Assembly (NCBI GenBank): GCA_913055155.1 | Contig: CAJXJR010000014.1 | Location: 1-64,000, forward strand | Source: an uncultured Erythrobacter sp. | GTDB lineage: Bacteria > Pseudomonadota > Alphaproteobacteria > Sphingomonadales > Sphingomonadaceae | Direction: 5' to 3' | DNA length: 64,000 nt | Shown here: piece after piece, positions 48,260-56,852 of the stretch | Layout of the letters: each line of letters starts with the position of its first letter | Numbering within the stretch: the stretch's first letter is position 1 | Program-made: the position numbers and the translations under genes | Notes under the pieces: generated by a model | The model's input: only the letters and a program-made list of their open reading frames with translations | What the model was told of the DNA's origin: nothing | Databases searched by the model: none

Positions 48260-49519
48260 TCAGTCTTCCTTGCCGGCCACGCCGTAGTTGATCTGCGCGT
48301 TGCGGGTTTTCTGGAACTCCGGCACGCTCAGCCCCTTCATCGCGGCGTAGATATCGATGTTGCCGATCCCGGTGACGGCGCCCAGCTTCTCCAGCATGAA
48401 GAAGATCACGCCGTAGTGGATCATGCCGATCCAGTCGCGGCGGCGAACAAGGTCCTTTTCCTCTTCGGTCAGCCCGCCCTTTTCATAGGCGGCTTCCTCG
48501 TCCTCGCGGAACAGCTTGCGCATTTCCGGCTCGGTCAGCGAATGCAGGAAGTGGTTCAGGCGGAAGCCCTTCACGCTGCGCTCGATGGTGAAGGGATAGG
48601 TGCCTTCCATCTCTTCCGCGCCGACATAGTCGCGGTCGGCCCGCTCGCGGGTCTTCGCCGGGTCTTCCACCGGTTCGCCGCCCGACTTCTCCTCCAGGAT
48701 CATCGTGGCGATGGGGCACATGGAAGGCAGGAAATAGGTCTTGTGGGTGCATTCCACTTCGGCTGCCAGCGCGCCGCGCATCATCAGCCACATCACGACC
48801 TCGGCGCCTTCCCAGCCGCCCAGCTTGGCCAGCTCGGCGATGGTCATGTCGAGCAGGCTTTCGGGGTCCTTCTCCAGCCGTTCCATGAACTCGGCATCCC
48901 ATTCGGGATTGTTGAAGCCGCAGCCCTCGCCGTGGACCTGGTGCGACAGGCCGCCGGTGCCGGCGATGGCCACCTTGATGTCCTCGGGATAGGACAGGAT
49001 CGCCTGGCGCAGGCTCTTGCCGAACTTGTAGAACCGGCGCGCGCTGGGCAGCGGTACGGTCAGCACGCCGCACACCACCGGCAGCAGCTTGCAGGCCCAG
49101 CCGTCGTCGTCATAGTCGACCATGACCGACAGCGGCGAAAAGGCGCCGTGGTCCAGCCCCTTGCCCTGGAAGTACGACAGGTCGAATTCGTTGGCGACCA
49201 TCACCCGCGCCACGTGCTCGGCGAACTTGGGATCGCCCTTGATCGCGGGGATGTCGCGCGGGCCGCCACCTTCGTCGGCTGCCTTGAATTCCTCGCCAAC
49301 GCCCAGCGCGAAGTGGCTGTAGTGGTCGAAGAACGAGGTCATGTGGTCGTTGTAGATATAGACCAGCACGTCGGGCTTCTTCTCGCGAAACCATTCCTGC
49401 ACCGGCTCGTAGCCTTCGAAGATCGGCTTCCACACCGGATCGTCCTGCTTGCCGCCGTCCTTGGCGAAAGCGATGGTGGGGGTATGCGAAGTGGCGACGC
49501 CGCCGACGATAGTGGCCAT
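48260..49519 (-). CDS. LigB-LigA fusion extradiol dioxygenase (gallate dioxygenase-type), paralogue 2
   Basis: 419 residues with the same two-domain plan as the gene at 45601: His 12 and His 59 in SHTPTIAF and YNDHMTSF, LDHGAFSPL, GGLSHQVHGEGC, GGWEGAEVVMW, then a LigA-like tail (RLNHFLHSLTEPEMRK, RRRDWIGMIHYGVIFFML). The N-terminal 60 residues are about 70% identical to paralogue 1. The inter-domain linker (EEKSGGEPVEDPAKTRERA) differs clearly. Different substrate preference among gallate, 3-O-methylgallate and protocatechuate is possible but not readable here. Confidence 0.88.
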   Translation of the reverse strand: MATIVGGVATSHTPTIAFAKDGGKQDDPVWKPIFEGYEPVQEWFREKKPDVLVYIYNDHMTSFFDHYSHFALGVGEEFKAADEGGGPRDIPAIKGDPKFAEHVARVMVANEFDLSYFQGKGLDHGAFSPLSVMVDYDDDGWACKLLPVVCGVLTVPLPSARRFYKFGKSLRQAILSYPEDIKVAIAGTGGLSHQVHGEGCGFNNPEWDAEFMERLEKDPESLLDMTIAELAKLGGWEGAEVVMWLMMRGALAAEVECTHKTYFLPSMCPIATMILEEKSGGEPVEDPAKTRERADRDYVGAEEMEGTYPFTIERSVKGFRLNHFLHSLTEPEMRKLFREDEEAAYEKGGLTEEEKDLVRRRDWIGMIHYGVIFFMLEKLGAVTGIGNIDIYAAMKGLSVPEFQKTRNAQINYGVAGKED

Positions 49520-49616
49520 GACCGGAGAACCTTTCCTCTGTGGCGATCCGTCACCTGCGAACCGCTCTCAATTGCCTGTCTCTTGCCATGTGGGAGCGCC
49601 CCTCGGCAAGTCAATT

Positions 49617-49644
49617 GTCCGGAAATGCGAAGTGTTCGGATATG
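49617..49644. promoter_or_regulatory. imperfect direct repeats upstream of dioxygenase 2
   Basis: GTCCGGAAATG (49617-49627) and GTTCGGATATG (49634-49644) match at 9 of 11 positions, 17 bp apart. They lie about 100-125 bp upstream of the dioxygenase 2 start. Aromatic-catabolism regulators such as IclR types can use repeated half-sites; no such gene is adjacent. Confidence 0.3.
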
Positions 49645-49665
49645 TGAACTTTATGCCGGACGGCT

Positions 49666-50695
49666 TCAGTTCTGCATCGGCACCGCTTCATCCCAGCGAA
49701 AGCCGACCCCGCCGCCCTGCCACACACCGGCGCCCGCAGGGTTGGGGCCATGGATGTCGAGCTGGATCGGCAGGCCGCCGTCCGGCGCGAACCTGTGTGT
49801 GCCGCGAACGGTGCTGCGATGCATGATGCGCAGGCCCTGTTCCTGCGCCGAGGCGTGAGCTTCGGGCGCGGCGCGGTGGGCGACGGCCAGGTTATCGATG
49901 AACACGCAGTCGTTGCGCCGGTATTCGAATGCGATCGCGTAGCCGTGGTTAAAGCCGGCGTTGAGCACGGCATTATACCACCGACAGAGCTGCCTCAGTT
50001 CTTCCGCCGCCAGCAGGCGTATGCCTTCGCCATCGGGCGCCTTCTCTATCACGGCCCCGGTCATGCCCAGGTGCAGCCAGATGCATTTGCAGCCCGAGAT
50101 CGGGTGTTCGTGCACCAGCGGATGCACGACGCCGGAGCTTGAGTTCACCGAATAGAGGCGGCTCCAGGATTCCTTCAGTTCGACCGGCAGGGCATCGTAG
50201 GCCCCGGCCTGGTGCGCGAAATGCGTGCCGCCGCCTTTTTCGGCGGGGCGCACGATGTGATATCCCGAGTGCGAGAATGTCTCGGGAACGAAGCTGCCGT
50301 CGTTATGCCATTGCGGGCCGACGCCGGGGATGCCGTGGCGCTGATCGTTAGACAGGCGGAAGATGTGCCGGTTGCCGCCCGGAGTTGCCGGGTGGACGCC
50401 GTGGGTGCTGTGCAATTCGCGGCCACCCCACCAGCAACTGGCACGCAGGAAGTCTTCGGCGTCGATCTCGCGCTCGCTCTTGAACACCAGGAAACCGCGG
50501 CCAGCCATTTCCGCCTCGAGCGCTGCGCGCACAGGCTCCGGCGGGGCGTTGCCGGCGGCAAGATCGATTGCCGCGAACTTCTGCGCCAAGCGGCTGCAGC
50601 GGCGTGATCGTGGCGCCGAAGCGCTCAATCTCCTGCACGCGGGCGGGATCGGGCGGGGCGATCGCGGCGCTTTGAATGTCCAGTGCATCAGTCAT
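49666..50695 (-). pseudogene. TauD/TfdA-type Fe(II)/2-oxoglutarate dioxygenase with a one-base frameshift
   Basis: The N-terminal frame (MTDALDIQSAAIAPPDPARV ... PLQPLGAEVRG) runs to about codon 42. The family motif AEVRG-IDLA then requires a shift: the DNA has one extra A on the minus strand (TT at 50568-50569), after which AIDLAAGNAPPEPVRAALEA continues correctly to 49666. Iron ligands are present downstream: QWHNDGSF (HxD) and IMHRSTVRGTHRF. If the extra base is real the gene is dead or expressed only as fragments; if it is a sequencing error, a normal protein of about 342 residues results. Confidence 0.85.
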
Positions 50696-50698
50696 AAG

Positions 50699-50726
50699 CC
50701 TGGTACCGATCTAGGTATCGACCAGG
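50699..50726. promoter_or_regulatory. inverted repeat adjacent to the TauD-like start
   Basis: CCTGGT and CGAT on the left pair with ATCG and ACCAGG on the right around a short centre, ending only 3 bp from the ATG at 50695. In RNA it would form a hairpin just before the start codon; in DNA it could be an operator. Confidence 0.35.
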
Positions 50727-50758
50727 CGCATGCAACGCATGGATGCCGAAGGCGCGCC

Positions 50759-50798
50759 CAAACAAGAAACGGGCGGGAAGCATGCGCCTCCCGCCCGT
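50759..50798 (-). terminator. rho-independent terminator after the SWIB gene
   Basis: ACGGGCGGGA and TCCCGCCCGT (50769-50778 and 50789-50798) form a perfect 10-bp stem. Reading the minus strand, TTTCTTGTTT follows. A second short palindrome CACTGGAAAACCAGTG (50807-50822) lies between it and the stop codon. Confidence 0.85.
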
Positions 50799-50828
50799 AT
50801 TCTTTCACTGGAAAACCAGTGGCCTCAA

Positions 50829-51080
50829 TCAGCTCATGTGCTTGGAGACGGCACCGGTCATCTTGAACATCGAGATCTGATCGTTGCCGATCACCGCACC
50901 CAGCTTGGCATCGGGGTTGATCATGCGCTTGTCCTTGGAATCCTGCAGGCCGTTGGCCTTGATGTGATCCCACACCTTCTTGGTCACCTCGGCACGGGTC
51001 ATCGGACCCTTGCCGACCACGGCTTCCAGCTCGGACGAGAGGTTCACCGGCTTGTTCAGCGCGTTGTTCTTGGCAGCCAT
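50829..51080 (-). CDS. SWIB/MDM2-domain protein
   Basis: 83 residues, essentially a single SWIB domain: LSSELEAVVGKGPMTRAEVT, KKVWDHIKANGLQDSKDKR and INPDAKLGAVIG. Such stand-alone bacterial SWIB proteins are thought to bind DNA or topoisomerase, but the role is not established. Good RBS (GAAAGGAC) upstream. Confidence 0.95.
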   Translation of the reverse strand: MAAKNNALNKPVNLSSELEAVVGKGPMTRAEVTKKVWDHIKANGLQDSKDKRMINPDAKLGAVIGNDQISMFKMTGAVSKHMS

Positions 51081-51128
51081 TTTCTAAAGTCCTTTCAGTC
51101 AAAAATAGCCGAACGGGCCTAGCACCCC

Positions 51129-51731
51129 TTATTCGGCTTCGTCTTCATCTTCCCAGTCGTAATCCCCGCCTTCTTCGCGGGCATAGGTTCCGGTCAAAAG
51201 TGCAAGGCCGATGACGTGGCCCTGCATTGCCTCCTCCAGCTCCTTGCGCGAGGCGCCCGGCATCAAGACCAGCGGCAGGTCAAGCGCGAACAGCTGAAAC
51301 ACGTAATCATGCGGATCGGCACCGGTGGGCGGATCGGGCAGCAGCCATTCGGAATTGCCGAAGCTGTTCTTGCCCACGCGCGGCGGTGCTTCACCTTCCA
51401 GGATCTTGCCCTTCTGGCCGGGCAGGCCCCAGACCAGCCAGTGGCAGAAGGGTTCTTCGCCCGGGGCATCGGGGTCTTCCACCACCAGTACCACTTCCTG
51501 CGTACCTGGCGGGGGCGAAGTCCATTCCAACGGCGGGGCGACAGAATCCTCTTCATCGGCCGTAAAGCACGGGTCCAGTTCCTCGCCATTGTCGAAGGCG
51601 GCAGAGGACAGCGCAAAGCCGCCCTTGCCCAGCACGCCCTGCGATCCCAGGCGCGCGGCCACCAGCTTGCCATGCTTCGCGCTGGAGTTGCCCAGAGCCG
51701 ATGCCAGCCAGTCGGGTGTCGTGTCTGCCAT
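51129..51731 (-). CDS. YbhB/YbcL-family PEBP-like protein
   Basis: 200 residues from MADTTPDWLASALGNSSAKH. The phosphatidylethanolamine-binding-protein fold is shown by SVAPPLEWTSPPPGTQEVVL, VEDPDAPGEEPFCHWLVWGL and DPHDYVFQLFALD. No signal peptide, so cytoplasmic. Very acidic C-terminus (DYDWEDEDEAE). Function unknown. Confidence 0.93.
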   Translation of the reverse strand: MADTTPDWLASALGNSSAKHGKLVAARLGSQGVLGKGGFALSSAAFDNGEELDPCFTADEEDSVAPPLEWTSPPPGTQEVVLVVEDPDAPGEEPFCHWLVWGLPGQKGKILEGEAPPRVGKNSFGNSEWLLPDPPTGADPHDYVFQLFALDLPLVLMPGASRKELEEAMQGHVIGLALLTGTYAREEGGDYDWEDEDEAE

Positions 51732-51984
51732 GGATATCAGGTCCTGCGATTGCTTGTCTGTTTTCGTGCGAGGGCGCGATGTGCAGGTTGCGGCCCAGCA
51801 TTTCAAGGGGCGCATTACAAGGCCCTGGCCCGTTCAGCCTGTTGAAGGATTTGCCCTGCCATGCAGCAGCATCGCTTTTTCAACCGACACGGCGCCGTCT
51901 GCCTTGCCTAGGCCGGGAAGCCGGGTTAGCCCTTTCCCATCGTGGTGCTCACACACCAATCGCTTCAAATTCCGGGTCTATTTC

Positions 51985-53412
51985 ATGCGCACATCGAAGA
52001 TCGCCCTTTCGCTGGCCTGCCTTGGCATGGTGGTTTCCTGCGGTGGCGGGGGCACGCCCACACCGACGGCCACAGTCGCGCCCACACCGACACCCACGCC
52101 AACGCCCACTACCTCCACCTGTTCGCTGGAAAGCCGCCAGCAGTTCGTGGCAGACGTGATGGACGAGTGGTATCTCTTCCCCACGCTGCTCGACACCACG
52201 GTGAACCCGGCCAATTTCAACGATGTGCAAAGCTATATCGATGCGCTCGTCGCCCCTGCGCGGGCAGAGAGCAAGGATCGCTATTTCAGCTACATTACCT
52301 CGATCGCGGAAGAGAACGCCTTCTTCAACAGCGGCTCCAGCGCGGGCTTCGGCTTCCGGCTGATCTACGACACCACCAACCGCCGGGTGTTCCTGGCCGA
52401 GACGTTCGACAATACGCCGGCGCTGGGCGCAAACCTTGAACGCGGGACGGAGCTGATTGCCGTCGGCACCAGCTCCACCGACCTCGAGACCATCAACAGC
52501 CTGATGGCCACCGGCGGGCCGCAGGCCGTGATCGATGCGCTGGGCCCGTCCGATCCCGGCGTTACCCGCGTGTTCGACGTGATCGATGCCAGCGGCGTAC
52601 GGCGCGAGGTGAGCGTGACCAAGGCCGAATACGATCTGGATCCGGTGCCGCGTTACGGTGCCCAGATCATCAACGACGGTGGGCGGCAGGTCGGCTACCT
52701 GCGCCTGACGAACTTCATCAATGTCGCCATCGACGAACTGACTGCCGCCTTCGACGACTTCAAGGCCGCAGGCGTCACCGAACTGGTGATCGACCTGCGC
52801 TACAATGGCGGCGGCGGCATCAACGTGCTGGAACACTTTGCCGACATGATGGGTGCCGCTACCGATGGCGAGGTGTTCGAGACGATCGCCTTCCGCGACA
52901 GCAAGTCCGCCAACGACGAGACCTATCGCTTTGCCGCGCAGGTGCAGTCGATCGCGCCCACGCGCATTGCGTTCATCACCACCAGCGGGTCTGCCTCGGC
53001 CAGCGAGGCACTGATCAACGGCATGCAGCCCTATCTTGGCACCGACATGGCGCTGATCGGCGCCAACACGTTCGGCAAGCCGGTGGGCCAGTCGGCCTTC
53101 GACCTGACCGCCTGCGACGATCGCCTGCGGGTGGTTACCATCAAGCTGGAAAACGCCGACGGGCTGGGCGAGTATTTCGAAGGCCTGGCTGCTACCGTGC
53201 CCAATTCCTGCCGCGCCAACGACGATATCTTCCACGATTTCGGCGACCCGCAGGAAGACATGCTGGCCACCGCGCTCGATTTCCTCGCCGGACGCGGCAC
53301 CTGCACCCCGATTGCGGGCGGCCCTGCCACCACCCAGGCAATCGGTCGCGCGCTGCTGCAGCCCGAACGCCCGTCTTCGGTGATCGAGCACGAAGCGCCC
53401 GGCGTCTATTGA
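51985..53412 (+). CDS. S41-family (C-terminal processing) peptidase, lipoprotein
   Basis: 475 residues from MRTSKIALSLACLGMVVSC; lipobox VVSC, then a Pro-Thr repeat linker. A PDZ-like region (about 110-225) is followed by the tail-specific protease core with ELVIDLRYNGGGG and the catalytic pair Ser 338 (GSASASE) and Lys 365 (NTFGKPVG). Probably periplasmic or outer-membrane anchored processing of proteins. Confidence 0.93.
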   Translation: MRTSKIALSLACLGMVVSCGGGGTPTPTATVAPTPTPTPTPTTSTCSLESRQQFVADVMDEWYLFPTLLDTTVNPANFNDVQSYIDALVAPARAESKDRYFSYITSIAEENAFFNSGSSAGFGFRLIYDTTNRRVFLAETFDNTPALGANLERGTELIAVGTSSTDLETINSLMATGGPQAVIDALGPSDPGVTRVFDVIDASGVRREVSVTKAEYDLDPVPRYGAQIINDGGRQVGYLRLTNFINVAIDELTAAFDDFKAAGVTELVIDLRYNGGGGINVLEHFADMMGAATDGEVFETIAFRDSKSANDETYRFAAQVQSIAPTRIAFITTSGSASASEALINGMQPYLGTDMALIGANTFGKPVGQSAFDLTACDDRLRVVTIKLENADGLGEYFEGLAATVPNSCRANDDIFHDFGDPQEDMLATALDFLAGRGTCTPIAGGPATTQAIGRALLQPERPSSVIEHEAPGVY

Positions 53413-53433
53413 GGCTTGCGAGCGGGCGAGTCC

Positions 53434-53880
53434 TCAAGGCTCGCCCGGTCCTCCGGCTTGCGGCCTGTCGCCGTCCAGCCAGGCGCAGCCATTGCGCTGC
53501 TCGTTGCCGATCTGCAGCGTGGCGACATAGGGATAGGTGCGGTCGCTCATGCCGTCGGAACAGCTGCCCGGCGTCACCGCCAGGTCGACCTCCTCGCCTT
53601 CCAGCGATCCGCTGAACGACACGCCGCCGCGCCCGGCAAAGCGGCCGACCGACAGGCGCTGCCCCTCGGTGTTCTCCGGCGTGGTGTAGGTGAACCAGCC
53701 GCCCTCCACCGTGCCGCCCCAGAACGGCTCGGTCCCGGTCAGGTGGATCACCGCGTCCTCTGCAATACCGGCATAGGCGCTTTCATCGCCGGTATCGCCG
53801 GGCACGTTGGCATTGTTGCCCTGCCCGCAGGCACTCAGCAGCAAGGCAGCCCCCGCCAGCATCGTCACACGCAACTGCAT
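53434..53880 (-). CDS. COG3650-like lipoprotein
   Basis: 148 residues from MQLRVTMLAGAALLLSAC with lipobox LSAC. The segment HLTGTEPFWGGTVEGGWFTY and the end VTPGSCSDGMSDRTYPYVAT followed by NGCAW match a family of uncharacterised envelope lipoproteins. Two Cys near the end could bridge. It follows the DUF3429 gene by 17 bp on the same strand. Confidence 0.8.
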   Translation of the reverse strand: MQLRVTMLAGAALLLSACGQGNNANVPGDTGDESAYAGIAEDAVIHLTGTEPFWGGTVEGGWFTYTTPENTEGQRLSVGRFAGRGGVSFSGSLEGEEVDLAVTPGSCSDGMSDRTYPYVATLQIGNEQRNGCAWLDGDRPQAGGPGEP

Positions 53881-53897
53881 CGCAAACTCCCCTTGTT

Positions 53898-54362
53898 TCA
53901 GCCGGCCATCTGCGCCGCCACGCCCAGCAGGATCGTCGCCCCGCCCAGCCCCAGCGACAGCGGCACTCGCAGTGTCATCCACCAGGTCGGGCGGATCGTC
54001 ACCAACCGGGCATCGACGAGGAAGCTGACCAGGATCCCCGCCCCCAACACGTAGAGCGATTGCCCCGGCCAGGTCGCCCCGAAAACCCACGGCGCGAAGG
54101 TGGCCAGCGCCAGCAGGCTGGGCGTGACCGAAGCCAACCACAGCCAACCGGGCGCGCGGCGCGCCTCGTCCGGAGAGCCTGCCGCCAGCCCCCACCACAG
54201 GCCGCCCAGGAAACTGAAGATCAGCGCAGCGTAGGCCCAGCCGATCGCCAGCGCGCTCCAGCGCCATTCGGGCGGCCCTACCCATGCAGCAGCAAGGCAG
54301 GCAAGTTGCGGCAGGAGTCCGGCAAAGCCGAGGTTGCGGGGGGAAGCTGGAACGGCGCTCAT
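53898..54362 (-). CDS. DUF3429-family membrane protein
   Basis: About 154 residues from MSAVPASPRNLGFAGLLPQ. Five hydrophobic helices, with the family block GWAYAALIFSFLGGLWWGLA early and LVDARLVTIRPTWWMTLR near the end. Inner membrane, function unknown. Confidence 0.88.
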   Translation of the reverse strand: MSAVPASPRNLGFAGLLPQLACLAAAWVGPPEWRWSALAIGWAYAALIFSFLGGLWWGLAAGSPDEARRAPGWLWLASVTPSLLALATFAPWVFGATWPGQSLYVLGAGILVSFLVDARLVTIRPTWWMTLRVPLSLGLGGATILLGVAAQMAG

Positions 54363-54434
54363 GCCTGCGCCTGCTAGCGTCCTGCATCGCAAAAGGCCAT
54401 GGGGCCCTTCGGCCGAAGTGCGCGGTCCCCGTAC

Positions 54435-55127
54435 CTAGTCGATGCTCACAGGCCCGCCGCCGTTGCCGCCGCAGGCGGTGTGCTGGCGCAGCAGCGCGCG
54501 TTCGTTGGGCACGGCAGGTGCAGACAGCGTGTACTGGAAGCCGGAGAAATTGTTGAACTGCAGCATGTCGCCGCCCGGTGCGCGATTGCGCGAGGTGAAG
54601 GCGGCATAGCGCTGTTCCAGCTGGTCCTCCGCCGCCTCCACGGCAGCGCCCGATGCGCCCGGCACCCGCCGCGTGATCCGGCGGATTTCCCAGCGGTGGC
54701 TGTTGGGATTGTCGGGGTCTGCCACCATCGACACCAGCACCGTGGTGGGGTTGCCGCTGCCCGACGTATAGGTGCCCTGCATGCTTTGCGTCTCGCACGC
54801 CGCGGTCACTCCGCGCATGCCCGCCAGCGCGCCATTATCGAACCGGCCATCGGCAAGGTAGCCGATGATGCCGCTGAAACTGCCACGATAGCGATTGTTG
54901 ACGCCGTTGGTGTCACCCCGCCCCACCGAGCGCGTGCGCGAGGGGCCATCGCCCGACGTGCTCATCGCGGTATCCCAGGTGATGCCTTCCAGCGCGTCGA
55001 TCCCGTCGCCCAGACACAGCCCGTCAAGGCAGGCGCGCCCGATCCGTTCGTATTCCTGCGCATGGGCCACACCGGCCATGCCTGCCACACCCAGCGCCAC
55101 CGCGCCCAAGACACTTGCAGATTTCAT
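54435..55127 (-). CDS. hypothetical secreted protein
   Basis: 230 residues from MKSASVLGAVALGVAGMAGVAHAQ, a Sec signal. Mature part contains CLDGLCLGDGIDALEGITWD and single Cys residues later (ACETQSMQ, TACGGNGGG), suggesting disulfides. Unrecognised. The neighbouring genes are also small exported proteins on the same strand. Confidence 0.8.
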   Translation of the reverse strand: MKSASVLGAVALGVAGMAGVAHAQEYERIGRACLDGLCLGDGIDALEGITWDTAMSTSGDGPSRTRSVGRGDTNGVNNRYRGSFSGIIGYLADGRFDNGALAGMRGVTAACETQSMQGTYTSGSGNPTTVLVSMVADPDNPNSHRWEIRRITRRVPGASGAAVEAAEDQLEQRYAAFTSRNRAPGGDMLQFNNFSGFQYTLSAPAVPNERALLRQHTACGGNGGGPVSID

Positions 55128-55205
55128 GTCGTTCCCCCTCTCAATCCCCTGATTTCCCGGCATCTCGGCACCGCCATGCAAACACGCGAGCGGCGCGCCG
55201 GTTGG

Positions 55206-55907
55206 TTACAGACCCAGCCCGTTCAGCAAGCCGCCCGCCGCATCCAGCGGATTGGCGCGCAGGTCGCGTTCCTCGTTGCCGATGTAGCGGAAAATGCCGT
55301 CCAGCCCCTGGTCGGTCACCGTCCGGTTCAGGCCATCGCGGCTGATCCCCAGCGCCGCCAGCCACGAATGATCGCCCTCCAGCCGCTCCAGCGTCCGGTA
55401 AGCGCCCAGCTGCGACAGTGCCCCGTCCACCAGCGGCATCAGCCGCGCGTGCAGGTGATCGTTGGAACTGCGCCGCAGGTAGTTGGTGGCGCCGGTATCC
55501 TCGCGCATGATGCCCGGCACGTCGGACAACTGCAGGTTGTCGATCGCTGCGCGGAAGATCGGCTTGGCCTCGCCCGCGGCGATCCCGGCGGCATCGTTCA
55601 GCGTGCGGGTCAGCCCGTCGAGCACGCCCATCTCGCCCGCTGCGCCTGCCAGCCTGCCCAGCAGGCCGGTGCGGCGCGAACTGTTGCCGACCAGCGGCAG
55701 GCCGATACGGATATCCTCGTCGTCGTAAAAGGCGCCCGGCTGCGCCAGCCGGTCCAGCGCGTTATCGCTGGCCTGCCCCAGCAAGTCGCCCAGGCCCAGC
55801 AATCCGCCGATGTTCTGCGCCTGCGCCATGCCGGGCATGGCCAGCGCCAGCGCGCCTGCCCCCATGCCGGTGATGACCTGTCGGCGATTGCGGTGATGGC
55901 AGGGCAT
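55206..55907 (-). CDS. DUF4197-family exported protein
   Basis: 233 residues. The N-terminus HHRNRRQVITGMGAGALALA resembles a twin-arginine signal (RRQVI) with AQAQ cleavage. The body has the DUF4197 features KPIFRAAIDNLQLSDVPGI, TNYLRRSSNDHLHARLMPLV and VTDQGLDGIFRYIGNEER. Function unknown. Confidence 0.9.
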   Translation of the reverse strand: MPCHHRNRRQVITGMGAGALALAMPGMAQAQNIGGLLGLGDLLGQASDNALDRLAQPGAFYDDEDIRIGLPLVGNSSRRTGLLGRLAGAAGEMGVLDGLTRTLNDAAGIAAGEAKPIFRAAIDNLQLSDVPGIMREDTGATNYLRRSSNDHLHARLMPLVDGALSQLGAYRTLERLEGDHSWLAALGISRDGLNRTVTDQGLDGIFRYIGNEERDLRANPLDAAGGLLNGLGL

Positions 55908-55982
55908 GGCGCGAACTCCCTCTTGCAGCTGGCTGACAGTCTATGCCGGGTTTGCCGATTGGCCAAGCCCTTGGCGCCAGTG

Positions 55983-56019
55983 ACAAAAAAGGGGCGAGCC
56001 TGCGCGAGGCCCGCCCCTT
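55983..56019 (-). terminator. rho-independent terminator after the fasciclin gene
   Basis: On the minus strand AAGGGGCG ... CGCCCCTT encloses a smaller GCCT/AGGC stem and is followed by TTTTTT. Located 32 bp after the stop at 56051. Confidence 0.9.
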
Positions 56020-56050
56020 CGTTCTTGCGTCTTTACCTGTGCGGCGCGCC

Positions 56051-56629
56051 TTACGGCATCAGCACCGTATCGATCACGTGGATGACGCCGTTCGAGGCAT
56101 CGACATCGGTCGCGGTGACCGTGGCCGTATTGCCCTGCGCATCGGTAAGGGTCACCGTTTCGCCGTCGACCATGGCGGTCAGCGTGCCGCCGTTGACGGT
56201 CTCGATGGTGTAGCCACCTTCACCGGCGTCCACGATCGCGGCGACGAGGTCGGACGACATCACTTCACCCGGCACCACGTGGTAGGTGAGGATGCTGCCC
56301 AGCGTGTCGGTATCTTCGGTGGTCAGCGTTTCCACCGTGCCTTCGGGCAGCGCGGCGAAGGCTTCGTTGGTGGGCGCGAAGACAGTGAACGGACCTTCGC
56401 CCGACAGCGTCTCACCAAGGCCGGCAGCGGTCACGGCGGTGACGAGGGTGGAGAAATCGGGGTTGCCCTGCGCCACTTCCACGATCGTGCCGGGCGTGGT
56501 GGCATCGGCGTTGACCATTTCATCGGCCATCGCGGCATCGTCTTCCATCGCACCATCGTCGGCAGCGCCCCCGCATGCGGCCAGGGTCAGCGCGGCGGCG
56601 GAAGCAGTGAGGATATGGAGAGTCTTCAT
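56051..56629 (-). CDS. fasciclin-domain lipoprotein
   Basis: 192 residues from MKTLHILTASAAALTLAAC; lipobox LAAC and acidic linker. One FAS1 domain with the H1 motif GPFTVFAPTNEAFAALP and H2 NGVIHVIDTVLMP, plus YHVVPGEV. Surface or periplasmic adhesion-type domain; no partner visible. Confidence 0.95.
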   Translation of the reverse strand: MKTLHILTASAAALTLAACGGAADDGAMEDDAAMADEMVNADATTPGTIVEVAQGNPDFSTLVTAVTAAGLGETLSGEGPFTVFAPTNEAFAALPEGTVETLTTEDTDTLGSILTYHVVPGEVMSSDLVAAIVDAGEGGYTIETVNGGTLTAMVDGETVTLTDAQGNTATVTATDVDASNGVIHVIDTVLMP

Positions 56630-56852
56630 AATTGGCGTCCTTGTTTGCGGTTGATCGGATGACTGGCGGCACACGGCACGTCCGGGTTCACCCGTTCACC
56701 GCAGCAATCGCTTTGCGCGCCCGCTTGTTCCGGCACTGGACGAAAGCACGTATCGGGCCGCGCGGATGGCAGCGGACCAGCTATCGCTTGCCGCGCCATG
56801 CCCCGCCTGCCATGGCGCCGGCAACACAGATGGGCGCGAAGGAGATCCGCCG

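Noticed and set aside
48179..49858. Long plus-strand frame opposite the second dioxygenase
   Set aside because: Mirror of a conserved dioxygenase; no family motif in the plus frame.
54399..56213. 604-codon plus-strand frame opposite three small exported-protein genes
   Set aside because: It spans several real minus-strand genes and a terminator, which no single gene should do.
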